Source: G965115915 sp965115915 (GTDB lineage Bacteria; Pseudomonadota; Gammaproteobacteria; Eutrophobiales; Eutrophobiaceae). Taken from it: a stretch of 64,000 nt of DNA. A model generated the notes under the pieces. That model was given only the letters and a program-made list of their open reading frames with translations, was not told where the DNA came from and did no database searches. Position numbers and translations under genes: made by a program. The stretch lies in NCBI GenBank assembly GCA_965115915.1, contig OZ220483.1, forward strand, positions 62,001 through 126,000, written 5' to 3'. This document shows positions 1 through 7,691 of this stretch, one piece after another. The first letter of the stretch is position 1, and each line of letters starts with the position of its first letter.

Positions 1-1
1 A

Positions 2-265
2 GCGTTCCGCGTCCTCAAGCCCTACGGGGTCTTCATCGTGAAGTGTCAGGACGAAGTGAGCGCAAACATGCAGAACTTTACGCATGTCGAGCTTATCAAC
101 GAGTTCACGGCGCACGGCTTCCATGCGAAGGATCTGTTCGTGCTGGTGCGGACGAATCGACCAGCGGTAAGCCGCATCCTCCGGCAGGAACACGCACGGA
201 AGAACCATTCCTATTTCCTCGTCTTCATCAAGACCAACGGGCAAAGCCCGCGCCGGAAGCGCTGA
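2..265 (+). CDS. DNA methyltransferase, C-terminal fragment (cut by window edge)
   Basis: The open frame runs in from the left edge and stops at 263-265. It begins with RVLKPYGVFIVKCQ, the usual strand after motif I/IV in N4/N6 DNA methyltransferases, and ends with RQEHARKNHSYFLVF, a typical tail of site-specific DNA methylases in which a conserved ARKNHS-like block precedes the last strand. The catalytic motifs lie outside the window, so target base and completeness are unknown. The next gene begins 3 bases downstream, which suggests a cotranscribed modification/restriction pair. The family call is from motif memory; the alternative is a generic SAM-dependent methyltransferase. Confidence 0.6.
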   Translation, partial: AFRVLKPYGVFIVKCQDEVSANMQNFTHVELINEFTAHGFHAKDLFVLVRTNRPAVSRILRQEHARKNHSYFLVFIKTNGQSPRRKR

Positions 266-267
266 CC

Positions 268-876
268 GTGGGTATCATCGAGGATTGGGGTCTGACGATC
301 GAAGACCTCAATGCCATCCTGTCGGAGCGGCCCAGCGCACGCGGCCCGCTCATCGGCTTTGTCTCCGAATACAAGCTCCAGCGCAGCGTCTTCGCCGATG
401 CTCGTATCCACCGTCTGCATCGGTATGACGACCATGACCGAACCCGCCCGGCGGATTTCAGTTTCGAGTTTCAGAGCGAGCTAATCACCGTCGAAGTAAA
501 ATCGCTGCAAACGAAGTCAGTGCGTCCGGACAATGGTGACGGCGGCTACCGGGGCCGGTGCCAGGTGGATGCCAGCGACAGGCGGTCCGTCACTCTGCCG
601 GATGGCAGCACCATTGAGACGACATGCCTGCTGGCGGGCAAATTCGACATTCTGGCGGTCAATCTGTTCGAGTTCGGGCACCAATGGCGGTTCGGCTTCA
701 TCCGAAACTGCGATCTGCCGCGCTCACGCCACAGGGCTTACACCGAATACCAGCGGGCGAATCTGTTGGCGACAAGCGTTCTGGTCACATGGCCGCTCAC
801 AGAGCCGTTTGTCGATAACCCGTTCCCGCTTCTGGAAGCGATTGCGCGGGAACGACGACAGGGGAAGCGGCGATGA
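268..876 (+). CDS. PD-(D/E)XK-like protein, putative restriction endonuclease
   Basis: A 202-residue protein starting at GTG 268, three bases after the methyltransferase fragment. A longer upstream reading frame exists but overlaps that gene out of frame, so 268 is the sensible start. Residues around 63-78 read as an Asp (D63) followed by a beta strand ending in E76-V-K78, the layout of a PD-(D/E)XK nuclease core. A later strand (KFDILAVNLF, near 125) also fits this fold. Neighbour context (methyltransferase just upstream) supports a restriction or methyl-dependent nuclease role, but I do not recognise the family by name. The stop overlaps the next start (ATGA at 873-876). Confidence 0.5.
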   Translation: MGIIEDWGLTIEDLNAILSERPSARGPLIGFVSEYKLQRSVFADARIHRLHRYDDHDRTRPADFSFEFQSELITVEVKSLQTKSVRPDNGDGGYRGRCQVDASDRRSVTLPDGSTIETTCLLAGKFDILAVNLFEFGHQWRFGFIRNCDLPRSRHRAYTEYQRANLLATSVLVTWPLTEPFVDNPFPLLEAIARERRQGKRR

Positions 877-1046
877 CCAAAGATCGTCCAACGGTGCGAG
901 TGCGGCCGCACCGCTACCAGCCGACGAAAGCGGAGATGGAAGAGACCATCGAGCAGCACAAGCCGGACGGTTCATGCTGGACGCCGGAGGAAGCCGCCCG
1001 CGCCTTGCTCCGGCCCGTCAATGTCGTGGAAGACTTGGAGGCTTAG
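873..1046 (+). CDS. small hypothetical protein, 57 residues
   Basis: Starts with ATG overlapping the stop of the nuclease-like gene (ATGA), a common sign of translational coupling, and ends at TAG 1044-1046. The product is hydrophilic and has a mid-region rich in Glu (KAEMEETIEQHKPDG) followed by a short helix (WTPEEAARALLRPV). No known family is recognised. Its position as the third member of a tightly packed methyltransferase/nuclease group suggests an accessory or regulatory role, but function is unknown. Confidence 0.45.
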   Translation: MTKDRPTVRVRPHRYQPTKAEMEETIEQHKPDGSCWTPEEAARALLRPVNVVEDLEA

Positions 1047-1263
1047 CGGCCCTTGGTGACTATCGTATATAATCCCCTTTATTTGCTACCAGGGGGTGTG
1101 GTGAAAAGAACGGCGCAGACCTTGAACCTGAGCGGAAGAACAAGCACTGCCTCGGCGAGTTCAGGTTCCGGCGGCACGAGCGTAACTGAGAGTGGGGCAT
1201 GCGGGACCGACTGGCCGACCGGTTTCGGGCCATGCAGACCGTGACCTGCAAGGTGCTTGCGGC

Positions 1264-1688
1264 ATGGACATGGACAGACTGTACGCTGCCGAGTGTGTGG
1301 ATTTCATGCGGGGCATGGCCGCTGGCTCGGTCGATCTGACCGTGACTTCCCCTCCATACGACACACTGCGGAACTACAAAGGATATGACTTCGACTTTGA
1401 ACGCATTGCCGATGCATTATTCAGGGTGACGGCGAGCGGGGGTGTGGTCGTATGGGTCGTTGGCGACCGGATAATCAGCATCCAGCGGTTTCCCCGGAGA
1501 AACTGGCCGAGGAACATATCTTGACGTGGACGAATCGTGGTGACCTGGTATTCGACCCGATGTGCGGGTCCGGTACGATGAGCAATATGGCGATGCTGAA
1601 TCGGCGCAGGTATATCGGCGTGGACATTTGCGAGGCATATATCGAGATCGCGGAGCGAAGGTTGCAGGCATTTCGGAATGTCGCATAG
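1264..1688 (+). pseudogene. N4/N6 DNA methyltransferase with internal deletion and frameshift
   Basis: The first part (1264-1454) encodes a normal beta-class methyltransferase N-terminus, including the catalytic TSPPYD motif and the strand GGVVVWVVGD. The frame then switches: from about 1456 another frame encodes NQHPAVSPEKLAEEH, then FDPMCGSGTM (SAM-binding motif I) and RRRYIGVDICEAYIEIAERRL, the C-terminal block. Intact relatives carry roughly 100 or more residues (target-recognition region) between GD and QHPA. The gene therefore lost that segment and its reading frame. Both catalytic motifs survive, but no continuous protein can be made, so it is called a pseudogene. The deletion size is inferred from family knowledge. 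Confidence 0.8.
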
Positions 1689-1894
1689 CTGGCATTATCC
1701 GCCGACAGACATGGAGCCGGTTGCCGACAGCGAACCGAAGTGCGCCGGGAAAGCGCTGGCAGGGCGGTTCCGGTTGCGCGTGAAGCGCAGCGGACGGGTC
1801 GCGGAGGTTTGACCCGGACGGTGTCGGCCAGGCGACAGCATTCCCGTTGTCGGCCGGTGTTATTCTGGACAGGGGCTGCCGGAATGGGGGAACG

Positions 1895-2491
1895 TTGATT
1901 CGGCCCGTGCACCGGAGGCGGCAACGCAAGGCGCGACCCGAGCCTGGGCCGGGCAGTACCGCGGCCTTGCTGGAGGAGTTGGAAGCCGAATGGATGGAGC
2001 CCCACCGGCGCACGCCACGCTGGTTTGTCTGCCTGCAGTGGTTGTTGATCCTGGGACTGACACTGGGCCTGGTCCTGCAGTGGCTATGGTTCAAGCGCGA
2101 TATGCTGTTGCCGGACTACCCGCAGATGCGGCCGTATGTGCAGTCGTTGTGTGTCCGTCTCGGATGCAGGTTGATACGCAACCGGGATATCGGTGCGATA
2201 CGGCTGCTGGCGCGCGAAGTCCGTGCCCATCCGCGGTACCGGCACAGCATTGTGGCGGAGGCGACGCTGCTCAACACACTGCCCACGGTGCAGTCGTGGC
2301 CAATCATACAACTGCTGATCACCGACCGTCATGGCCGTGTGGTCGGGTCGGGCAAGTTCCCTCCCGGGAGTTATCTGGATACCGCGGTCCGCAGGGAACA
2401 GGGCATGCCGCCGTGGCGTAGTGTGCAGGTACGGCTGGAGGTGTACGGTGACATGCGGCAGGGGAGCGGTTTTCAGTTGCACTTCCTGTAG
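1895..2491 (+). CDS. DUF3426-type membrane protein lacking the zinc ribbon
   Basis: About 198 residues. One membrane segment (WLLILGLTLGLVLQWLWF) is followed by a C-terminal domain containing LCVRLGCRL, AIRLLAREVRAHPRY, LLNTLPTVQSWP and LLITDRHGRVVGSGKFPPGSYL, the signature blocks of DUF3426. Most family members begin with an MJ0042 zinc ribbon (two CxxC pairs); none is visible here, so this is a truncated or divergent member. The start is uncertain: TTG 1895 lies just after a GGGGG purine run and is preferred; TTG 1847 or GTG 1907 are possible. The gene stands alone and converges on the VWA operon. Function in the family is unknown; the domain probably faces the periplasm. Confidence 0.7.
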   Translation: MIRPVHRRRQRKARPEPGPGSTAALLEELEAEWMEPHRRTPRWFVCLQWLLILGLTLGLVLQWLWFKRDMLLPDYPQMRPYVQSLCVRLGCRLIRNRDIGAIRLLAREVRAHPRYRHSIVAEATLLNTLPTVQSWPIIQLLITDRHGRVVGSGKFPPGSYLDTAVRREQGMPPWRSVQVRLEVYGDMRQGSGFQLHFL

Positions 2492-2520
2492 CGGGGGCGG
2501 GCCTGTCCAGCGTGTCAGTG

Positions 2521-2543
2521 CAGATTCACAGTCAATGGTGAAT
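2521..2543. repeat. 23-bp exact dispersed repeat, copy 1
   Basis: This 23-base segment is identical to 51317-51339. Both copies are preceded within about 20 bases by GCCTGTCCA, so the shared element is somewhat longer and degenerate. Each copy lies in the spacer next to a gene end. It has no coding role that I can see. A short stretch near 62067-62078 matches part of it in reverse complement. Confidence 0.7.
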
Positions 2544-2623
2544 AGCTGGAGGTGTACTGTCGAAACCGAACCGGGTTTGCCGCCTGCCGCCCGGTCCCGG
2601 TTGTCGCGCGGTGGCGGTTCCAC

Positions 2624-3568
2624 TTACTGTGGCAATGCCAGGAAGGTGCCGTCATTGCGCCGGCTCAGTTCCCGCATCAGGATGGAAAAGCGGTTTGTGG
2701 TATTGGGCGAGATGAAGCCCACCGCGTGTATGCGGGCCAGTTGTTTGCCGTCGGTGGAGAAGTTCATGCGCGTCAGTTGGTCGACCACCGCGTCGTAAGA
2801 GCCGCCGGTGTAATCGTCTCCGAAGACGTAGATGGATGTTTTTATGCCGGGTTTCGCGTAGCGCTTCAGCGCCTGTTCGACGCCTTCCACCGGACTGCTG
2901 TTGGAGGCGTCCGCCCATGAACCGAATACCTGGGTGATGCTCTTTCTACGTCCGGGGCTGTCCGGGATCCAGCGTCCCTCGTAGCCGCTGACCATGGATT
3001 TGCCGAGGTCGCTGAGGATCTGGAAGCCGCTGACCCGGGGATGTATCTCCAGCACATGGATGATCTCGCGTGCCACCCGATCCCAGATCTGCCGCATACT
3101 GCCGGAGGTGTCCACCACGAAGACGACATAGTCGCTATCGACCGGGATGCCGGCAACCTCCTGATCGCGGGGGATGCTGCGTTTGCCACGGGATGTCCCG
3201 GCCTGTTCCAGTGTCTCCTTCGCCAGTGCCAGACCTTCCAGTGACTGTTTCAGGTCGGCGTCGCGCTGTTCCTTGTCTGTCAGTTCCTGGCCGAGTGTCG
3301 CCAGCGTTCGATGCAGACTGGCGGCATCCCTGGCTACCAGTTCACGTCTTGTTCGCAAACGCTGCAATCGCTCCGACAGCACAGCGAGTTGCTCGTTGAG
3401 CGTGGCGGACTGTGTGCTGTCGGGGAGCGGGCGTGCGGGCGGTGCCTGGATTGCCTGCGGCTCGGTATCGGGTCGGGAGATCAGGATCAGCATTACCACG
3501 GCGGCGAATCCGCAGGCCATGATGTCCAGGAAGGACAGGTTGAAGATGTTCAGTTCGCGGTTCTTCAT
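2624..3568 (-). CDS. VWA-domain membrane protein with ExbD/MotB-like N-terminus (VWA-1)
   Basis: 314 residues. The N-terminus has one membrane segment carrying NLSFLDIMACGF, which resembles the stator segment of ExbD/TolR/MotB (NxxPFIDVM type) including the membrane-embedded Asp. A coiled coil follows (about 55-110), then a VWA domain from about 145 with the metal-binding MIDAS motif DTSGSM and a later FGDDYTGG loop. Topology predicts the VWA domain in the periplasm. It overlaps the upstream VWA-2 gene by 4 bases (ATGA) and is last in an operon that includes an ExbB-like channel. A stator-plus-VWA role is inferred from layout; no substrate is known. Confidence 0.8.
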   Translation of the reverse strand: MKNRELNIFNLSFLDIMACGFAAVVMLILISRPDTEPQAIQAPPARPLPDSTQSATLNEQLAVLSERLQRLRTRRELVARDAASLHRTLATLGQELTDKEQRDADLKQSLEGLALAKETLEQAGTSRGKRSIPRDQEVAGIPVDSDYVVFVVDTSGSMRQIWDRVAREIIHVLEIHPRVSGFQILSDLGKSMVSGYEGRWIPDSPGRRKSITQVFGSWADASNSSPVEGVEQALKRYAKPGIKTSIYVFGDDYTGGSYDAVVDQLTRMNFSTDGKQLARIHAVGFISPNTTNRFSILMRELSRRNDGTFLALPQ

Positions 3569-4650
3569 GGCCAGCCACGCGCCGGATGGATCAGCAGGCC
3601 GCCGGTGGAAGAAGACCAGCGCCAGTATTCACTGGCGGCCTCCGGGTCGCCTTCTATCGGCAGCAGGATGATGTTTACCCGGGTCTGTTTTGGCGCGCTC
3701 TCGGACAGGGTATGACGGAACAGCTTGACGCGGCACTCGCCGGAGATGGTGGCGGCCCTGCCCAGCAGGGAACGGCATTTGGAAAACGGGTTCAGTCCGG
3801 CATAGCGGGAGTCGCCGCTGGTCGGCAGTCCGTCGGTGATCAGGTACAGGTCGCTGGGTTGCAATCCGGCGACCAGCTTCAGCCCTCGCTGTAGATTGGT
3901 CGAACCCTCGGGACTCAGTGTCTGTAGCCGGGCAAGTACCTGCTTCAGCGCGTTCTGGTCGCTTGCGCGCAGCCATGCGGGTTCGCTTAGCGACTTTGCG
4001 TTGTCGGCGAAAGTGGTGACCGCCACCTGGCTGTCCCGGGGTAGCCGGGCCAGCAGCCAGCGTACTGTGCGTAGCGTACGCTGCCATTTTTGCGCCTGCC
4101 GTTTTTGTCGCACGCTGTGGGTCTTGATCTTGATGATGTCGATGAGCCGCTCTGCGCTCATCGAGGCGCTGCTGTCGATCAGCAGAGCGATCTTCTGTCC
4201 TTCCACGCGCAGTCCCAGCAGGTAGTCTTCCTGTCTCCGCTGCGGGCTGGAAAGGAGGTCGTCTTGCCGTGCCGGTACCCGGATGCGTGCAATGTCCTGT
4301 TTTATATTCTCCAGGGCGCGCTGGCCCGACGCGAGATCGGCATCCCGCTGGGCGAGCGTGCGTTGCAGGTCGGTGACGCGCTGGCGCAGTTGGGTGACCT
4401 CGGCCAGTTCGTCCTGATACTGGCTGTTCAGTTGTTGCAGCGTTTGGCGCAGTGCGTCGGCCCGGCTTTGCAGTTGTTGTATATCCGACGCTGATTCCGA
4501 CATCGTATCCGGCTCTGGCTTCGGCGTGGGAGGCGCCACGGTGATTTGGTGTTTGACCAGCATGAATACCAGGATTACCGCACCCAGGCCGCAGGCCATG
4601 ATGTCCAGGAAAGCCAGGTTGAAGCCTTCGGATTTTTTCCTGGCCCTCAT
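3565..4650 (-). CDS. VWA-domain membrane protein with ExbD/MotB-like N-terminus (VWA-2)
   Basis: 361 residues, same architecture as its downstream neighbour: N-terminal membrane segment with NLAFLDIMACGL, a long coiled coil (about 55-125), then a VWA domain with MIDAS motif DSSASMS near 163 and the third MIDAS loop LITDGLPTSGDSR. A Thr-containing TNLQRGL segment fits the second MIDAS site. The shared FLDIMACG block in two otherwise divergent proteins argues that the membrane Asp and following Cys-Gly are functionally constrained. It starts 54 bases after the ExbB-like gene and overlaps VWA-1. Likely partner of the channel protein; mechanism inferred, not shown. Confidence 0.8.
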   Translation of the reverse strand: MRARKKSEGFNLAFLDIMACGLGAVILVFMLVKHQITVAPPTPKPEPDTMSESASDIQQLQSRADALRQTLQQLNSQYQDELAEVTQLRQRVTDLQRTLAQRDADLASGQRALENIKQDIARIRVPARQDDLLSSPQRRQEDYLLGLRVEGQKIALLIDSSASMSAERLIDIIKIKTHSVRQKRQAQKWQRTLRTVRWLLARLPRDSQVAVTTFADNAKSLSEPAWLRASDQNALKQVLARLQTLSPEGSTNLQRGLKLVAGLQPSDLYLITDGLPTSGDSRYAGLNPFSKCRSLLGRAATISGECRVKLFRHTLSESAPKQTRVNIILLPIEGDPEAASEYWRWSSSTGGLLIHPARGWP

Positions 4651-4704
4651 GTTGCCGTGAACCGGGCAGGCGGCGGGTGTCGGATAGTGCGGCCGCCGTG
4701 CGGT

Positions 4705-5481
4705 CTAGCGGATGCGCCAGAGCAGATACCGGTCGCAGTATGCCTGGGTGTCGATGATCTCACTGTCCTGCAACCGCTGTAGCTGGTGGTAGAGATACAT
4801 CAGGAAGATGCTGATCAGCAATGCCACCAGTGTGGAATTGAAGGCTACCCCCAGGCTGTTGGTCATGCCCGCGATGTCTCCCGCCAGTGCGGCGTCCGCC
4901 TGTGACAGTGCCTGGCCGATGCCGCGTACCGTGCCGATGAAGCCGATGGAAGGGATTGCCCAGATCAGGTAGCGGATCATCGAATTGTCCGACTCGTGCT
5001 GTATGGCAAGGGATTCCATGCTGCTGCTGACCGCGTCCGACAGGTTCTGCACATTGCCGGTGCTCTGGTAGCGTAGCAGGGCCATGCGCAGTGTCAGTAC
5101 CAGAGGTGTGGCACGACAGTCTGCCGGGATCTCCTCGTCCAGCCGTTTCAGTGTTGCCGGGATATCGATCCCGTGCTGCCCGGTGTCCGGCGGTGTATTG
5201 ACGATCAGGTCGACATTGAACAGGTAACGGTTTTTCAGTGCCCCGCGCGATTGTTGCAGGATCAGGAAGCAGCCCCAGAGCATCAGTATGAAACAGATCT
5301 CCTGTTCGTAGTCCTTCACGATCACGATCAGGTCTCTGGGCGCGGACTGGCCGTTGCTGGCTGCCTGTTCCATGCGTTGTTCCGCCTCCGGCCGGATGTG
5401 TCCGGCATAGAGCAGATGCACCAGAACGATCACCGCGACCAGTGCCAGCATGCTCCTGATTGCGGGAGACAGCGCCTGCAT
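4705..5481 (-). CDS. MotA/TolQ/ExbB-type proton channel protein
   Basis: 258 residues with about four hydrophobic segments (8-28, 58-78, 165-185, 210-235). The last two contain IPSIGFIGTVRGIGQAL and GVAFNSTLVALLISIFL, the two channel-lining helices of the MotA/TolQ/ExbB family (Pro-Ser-x-Gly-x-x-Gly-Thr-Val and the TLVAL helix). Such proteins form pentamers that use the proton gradient to move an ExbD/TolR/MotB partner. No classical partner gene is adjacent; instead the next two genes encode VWA proteins with ExbD-like N-termini. The start codon lies inside the first unit of a tandem repeat (5471-5684) that repeats the ATGCAGG start context. Confidence 0.85.
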   Translation of the reverse strand: MQALSPAIRSMLALVAVIVLVHLLYAGHIRPEAEQRMEQAASNGQSAPRDLIVIVKDYEQEICFILMLWGCFLILQQSRGALKNRYLFNVDLIVNTPPDTGQHGIDIPATLKRLDEEIPADCRATPLVLTLRMALLRYQSTGNVQNLSDAVSSSMESLAIQHESDNSMIRYLIWAIPSIGFIGTVRGIGQALSQADAALAGDIAGMTNSLGVAFNSTLVALLISIFLMYLYHQLQRLQDSEIIDTQAYCDRYLLWRIR

Positions 5482-5684
5482 GGTTTATCTCTGTGTCCGT
5501 CTCCCCCTCCCCCAGGGGGAGGGGTGAGGATGTGTGTGAGCCAGCACCTGCATGGTTTATCTCTGTGTCCGGCTCCCGCTGTGGGAGGGGTGAGGATGTG
5601 TGTGAGCCAGCGCCTGCATGGTTTATCTCTGTGTCCGTCTCCCGCTGTGGGAGGGGTGAGGATGTGTGTGAGCCAACGCCTGCA
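5471..5684. repeat. Tandem repeat, three units plus a partial, over the start of the ExbB-like gene
   Basis: Units begin at 5471 (72 bp), 5543 (66 bp) and 5609 (66 bp), with a partial fourth at 5675-5684. Each contains an inverted repeat around CTCCC...GGGAGGGG and the string GAGGATGTGTGTGAGCC. Read on the minus strand, each unit carries ATGCAGG, the first codons of the ExbB-like gene, so the leader and start codon region has been multiplied upstream of the gene. The units could affect mRNA folding or provide decoy starts; this is inference. Confidence 0.85.
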
Positions 5685-5686
5685 TT

Positions 5687-5860
5687 TTATATATCCACCG
5701 GGAAAGAGGCGGGAGAATTCAGGCTGATCTGCGGACCGGCCGAGTCGGCGGCCAGCATGACCAGCGCGAGTGACAACACACCGGCCAGCGCGCCTGCCCT
5801 GAACCACAGATGCCAGCGCCGCCGGGGCGAGTGGTCAGTTGCTGTCGTTGCGTGTTTCAT
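5687..5860 (-). CDS. small single-pass membrane protein, 57 residues
   Basis: Starts at ATG 5860 and overlaps the end of the upstream PEGA/SUMF1 gene by 26 bases, so it is probably translationally coupled. It has a basic N-terminus (HSPRRRWHLWF) and a single hydrophobic helix (AGALAGVLSLALVMLAA), then a short polar tail. Its family is not recognised. The place in the operon, between the SUMF1-fold gene and the ExbB-like channel, makes a small accessory membrane subunit plausible. Confidence 0.5.
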   Translation of the reverse strand: MKHATTATDHSPRRRWHLWFRAGALAGVLSLALVMLAADSAGPQISLNSPASFPVDI

Positions 5861-7691
5861 TGTGTTTCCCGGCGTAGCGGGCAAGGCGGAAACCCACATC
5901 GTCACGGGCCTCGGTCAGCCCCTCACGGAATGCCGCACGCAGTTCGCTGAGGGTCCCGGAACGCCAGCTCGCGCCTTTCACCACGTGTGAGTGGCCAGTC
6001 TGCTGGCCCAGAGGATCGATCGGTATCGTGTCGTATGGTCGTATGGAATAGTAGTCATGCACCCACTCGCTGGCATTGCCGCCCTGGTCGTACAGGCCGG
6101 ATGCCTCACGCTGAAAACTGCCGATGGGGGCGGTCTGGGCATACCCGTCATTATAACCCGGAACGAAGGTTTTCACCGTGCCTCGTGCGGAGACATCCGC
6201 GATGTTGGCGGTGCCTTTGCGGATCACCACGGAGTCTCCCCAGACGAAGCGACTGGGCCGTGCCTTGTTTTTACCGCGTGCCAGCCATTCCCATTCCGCC
6301 TCGCTGGGCAGGCGGTAGCCATTGGCCTCGGGTCGGAACCCGGCGCGCGGGTCTGCGGGGTCTTTGTAAAAGCTTTGCAGCCCCTCCTGCTGGCTCAGCC
6401 AGTTGCAGAATGCCGCCGCCTGCCGCCAGCTTAGCGAGACGGCGGGATGGTCCGGGCTGGCGACCGGGTAGTTGGGATCAAAGCGCTGATACTGGGCCTG
6501 GCTCAACTCGTGCAGGCCGATATAGAACGGGCGTTGCAGGCGTATGGAGCGGAGTTGTTCGTTGGCGCGTTGTCCCTCCTCGTGCCGGGGGGCGCCAAGC
6601 TGGAACAGAGTCCCTGCCGGCGTATGGAGTTGCAGTGTGGCGCCGACCGAGTTCTGGTAGCGCTGTGGTGGGCGGCCTGGGCTCGGTGGTGGGGTTGGTG
6701 GTGGTGGCGGTGGCTTGGCCGCAACCGGCTGCGGCTGCAACTGAAAACGTATGCGGCGTTCCTCGTTCGGTTGCAGCCGGATGCTGCGGCCTTCGGCGAT
6801 GTAGCCGGGCTTCCCGTAGCTGACATGGTGTTCGCGCCCGGAATCGAGCTGCAATGGCTGCCCGGTGTCGGTGCGGATGCCATTCAGCAGCAGCGTGCCG
6901 TCACGCGGTTCCAGTTCCAGTGTCAGCCGGGCCGGCAACGGGCGCAGCAGAAAACGCCGTTTGGGTTCCAGCGTGGCGCGGGTAACGGCGACCGTGTCCG
7001 CAGCCGGCTGGTAGCCCTCCAGGTGCAGCCGGAGCGCGTATTCACCACCCGGACGCGGTAGCTTCAGCGGGGTCTGGCCCGCGTTTTGGCCATCGACGGT
7101 CACCGTTGCCCCGGCGGGTTCGGAGAGCACGTGGAGTTGCCCCTCCAGCGGCTCCAGCCGGACCTGGGTCTGGAAGCTTTCGCCCGGGTCCAGTTCCAGT
7201 TCCAGCACCCCGGCCTGGTAATAGGGATTGTCGAACGCGATACGGTGTGACCCCGCGGGCAGGCTATGTTTCAGTGTGGGCATTTTGCCGAGCACCTGCC
7301 CGTCTACCTCCCATCGGGTATCCGCGGACTGTGGTATGCCCTGAAGCATGATCCGGGCCGGCAGTGGTCGCATCCGGAACTGGAGCACCGGGCCCGCGGT
7401 GCCGGGTTCGGCCACGGTCTCCAGGGCTTCGAAGCCGGGTGCGGTGATGCGTAGTCGCAGCCTGTCGGACAGGCTCCACAGCGTGGTGTCGGAGACCATG
7501 CCCAGCCCATGCAGGACTTGTATCTGTGCGCCGGCCGCCGCCTGTGGTGGCAGGACCTGCACACGCACCCCGTGCGTGTGCAGGATCAGCACGACGGTCA
7601 CGGCGATGCCACACAGTGTCAGTCCCATGCCCAGCCAGCGCCGTTGCTGCTGTTTTTTGGCCTGACGCAGTGTGGCGTCAAAGCGGTTCAT
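5835..7691 (-). CDS. PEGA-repeat protein with C-terminal SUMF1/FGE-sulfatase fold
   Basis: 618 residues. One N-terminal membrane anchor (about 19-38), then several beta-rich PEGA-type repeats (for example LSEPAGATVTVDGQNAGQTPL near 195), a proline linker (PPPPPPTPPPSPG near 330), and a SUMF1/formylglycine-enzyme-like domain from about 350 with YRLPSEAEWEWLARG, GNASEWVHDYY and VVKGASWRSG...DVGFRLAR. The region after GASW has no cysteine, so the paired catalytic Cys of true formylglycine-generating enzyme is missing; a structural or carbohydrate/peptide-binding role is more likely. It overlaps the upstream gene by 14 bases. Probably periplasmic and anchored in the inner membrane. Confidence 0.8.
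   Translation of the reverse strand: MNRFDATLRQAKKQQQRRWLGMGLTLCGIAVTVVLILHTHGVRVQVLPPQAAAGAQIQVLHGLGMVSDTTLWSLSDRLRLRITAPGFEALETVAEPGTAGPVLQFRMRPLPARIMLQGIPQSADTRWEVDGQVLGKMPTLKHSLPAGSHRIAFDNPYYQAGVLELELDPGESFQTQVRLEPLEGQLHVLSEPAGATVTVDGQNAGQTPLKLPRPGGEYALRLHLEGYQPAADTVAVTRATLEPKRRFLLRPLPARLTLELEPRDGTLLLNGIRTDTGQPLQLDSGREHHVSYGKPGYIAEGRSIRLQPNEERRIRFQLQPQPVAAKPPPPPPTPPPSPGRPPQRYQNSVGATLQLHTPAGTLFQLGAPRHEEGQRANEQLRSIRLQRPFYIGLHELSQAQYQRFDPNYPVASPDHPAVSLSWRQAAAFCNWLSQQEGLQSFYKDPADPRAGFRPEANGYRLPSEAEWEWLARGKNKARPSRFVWGDSVVIRKGTANIADVSARGTVKTFVPGYNDGYAQTAPIGSFQREASGLYDQGGNASEWVHDYYSIRPYDTIPIDPLGQQTGHSHVVKGASWRSGTLSELRAAFREGLTEARDDVGFRLARYAGKHNETRNDSN

Noticed and set aside
1053..1251. Short frames between the 57-residue gene and the methyltransferase pseudogene
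   Set aside because: No motif, no ribosome site and both strands are equally open; likely decayed sequence.
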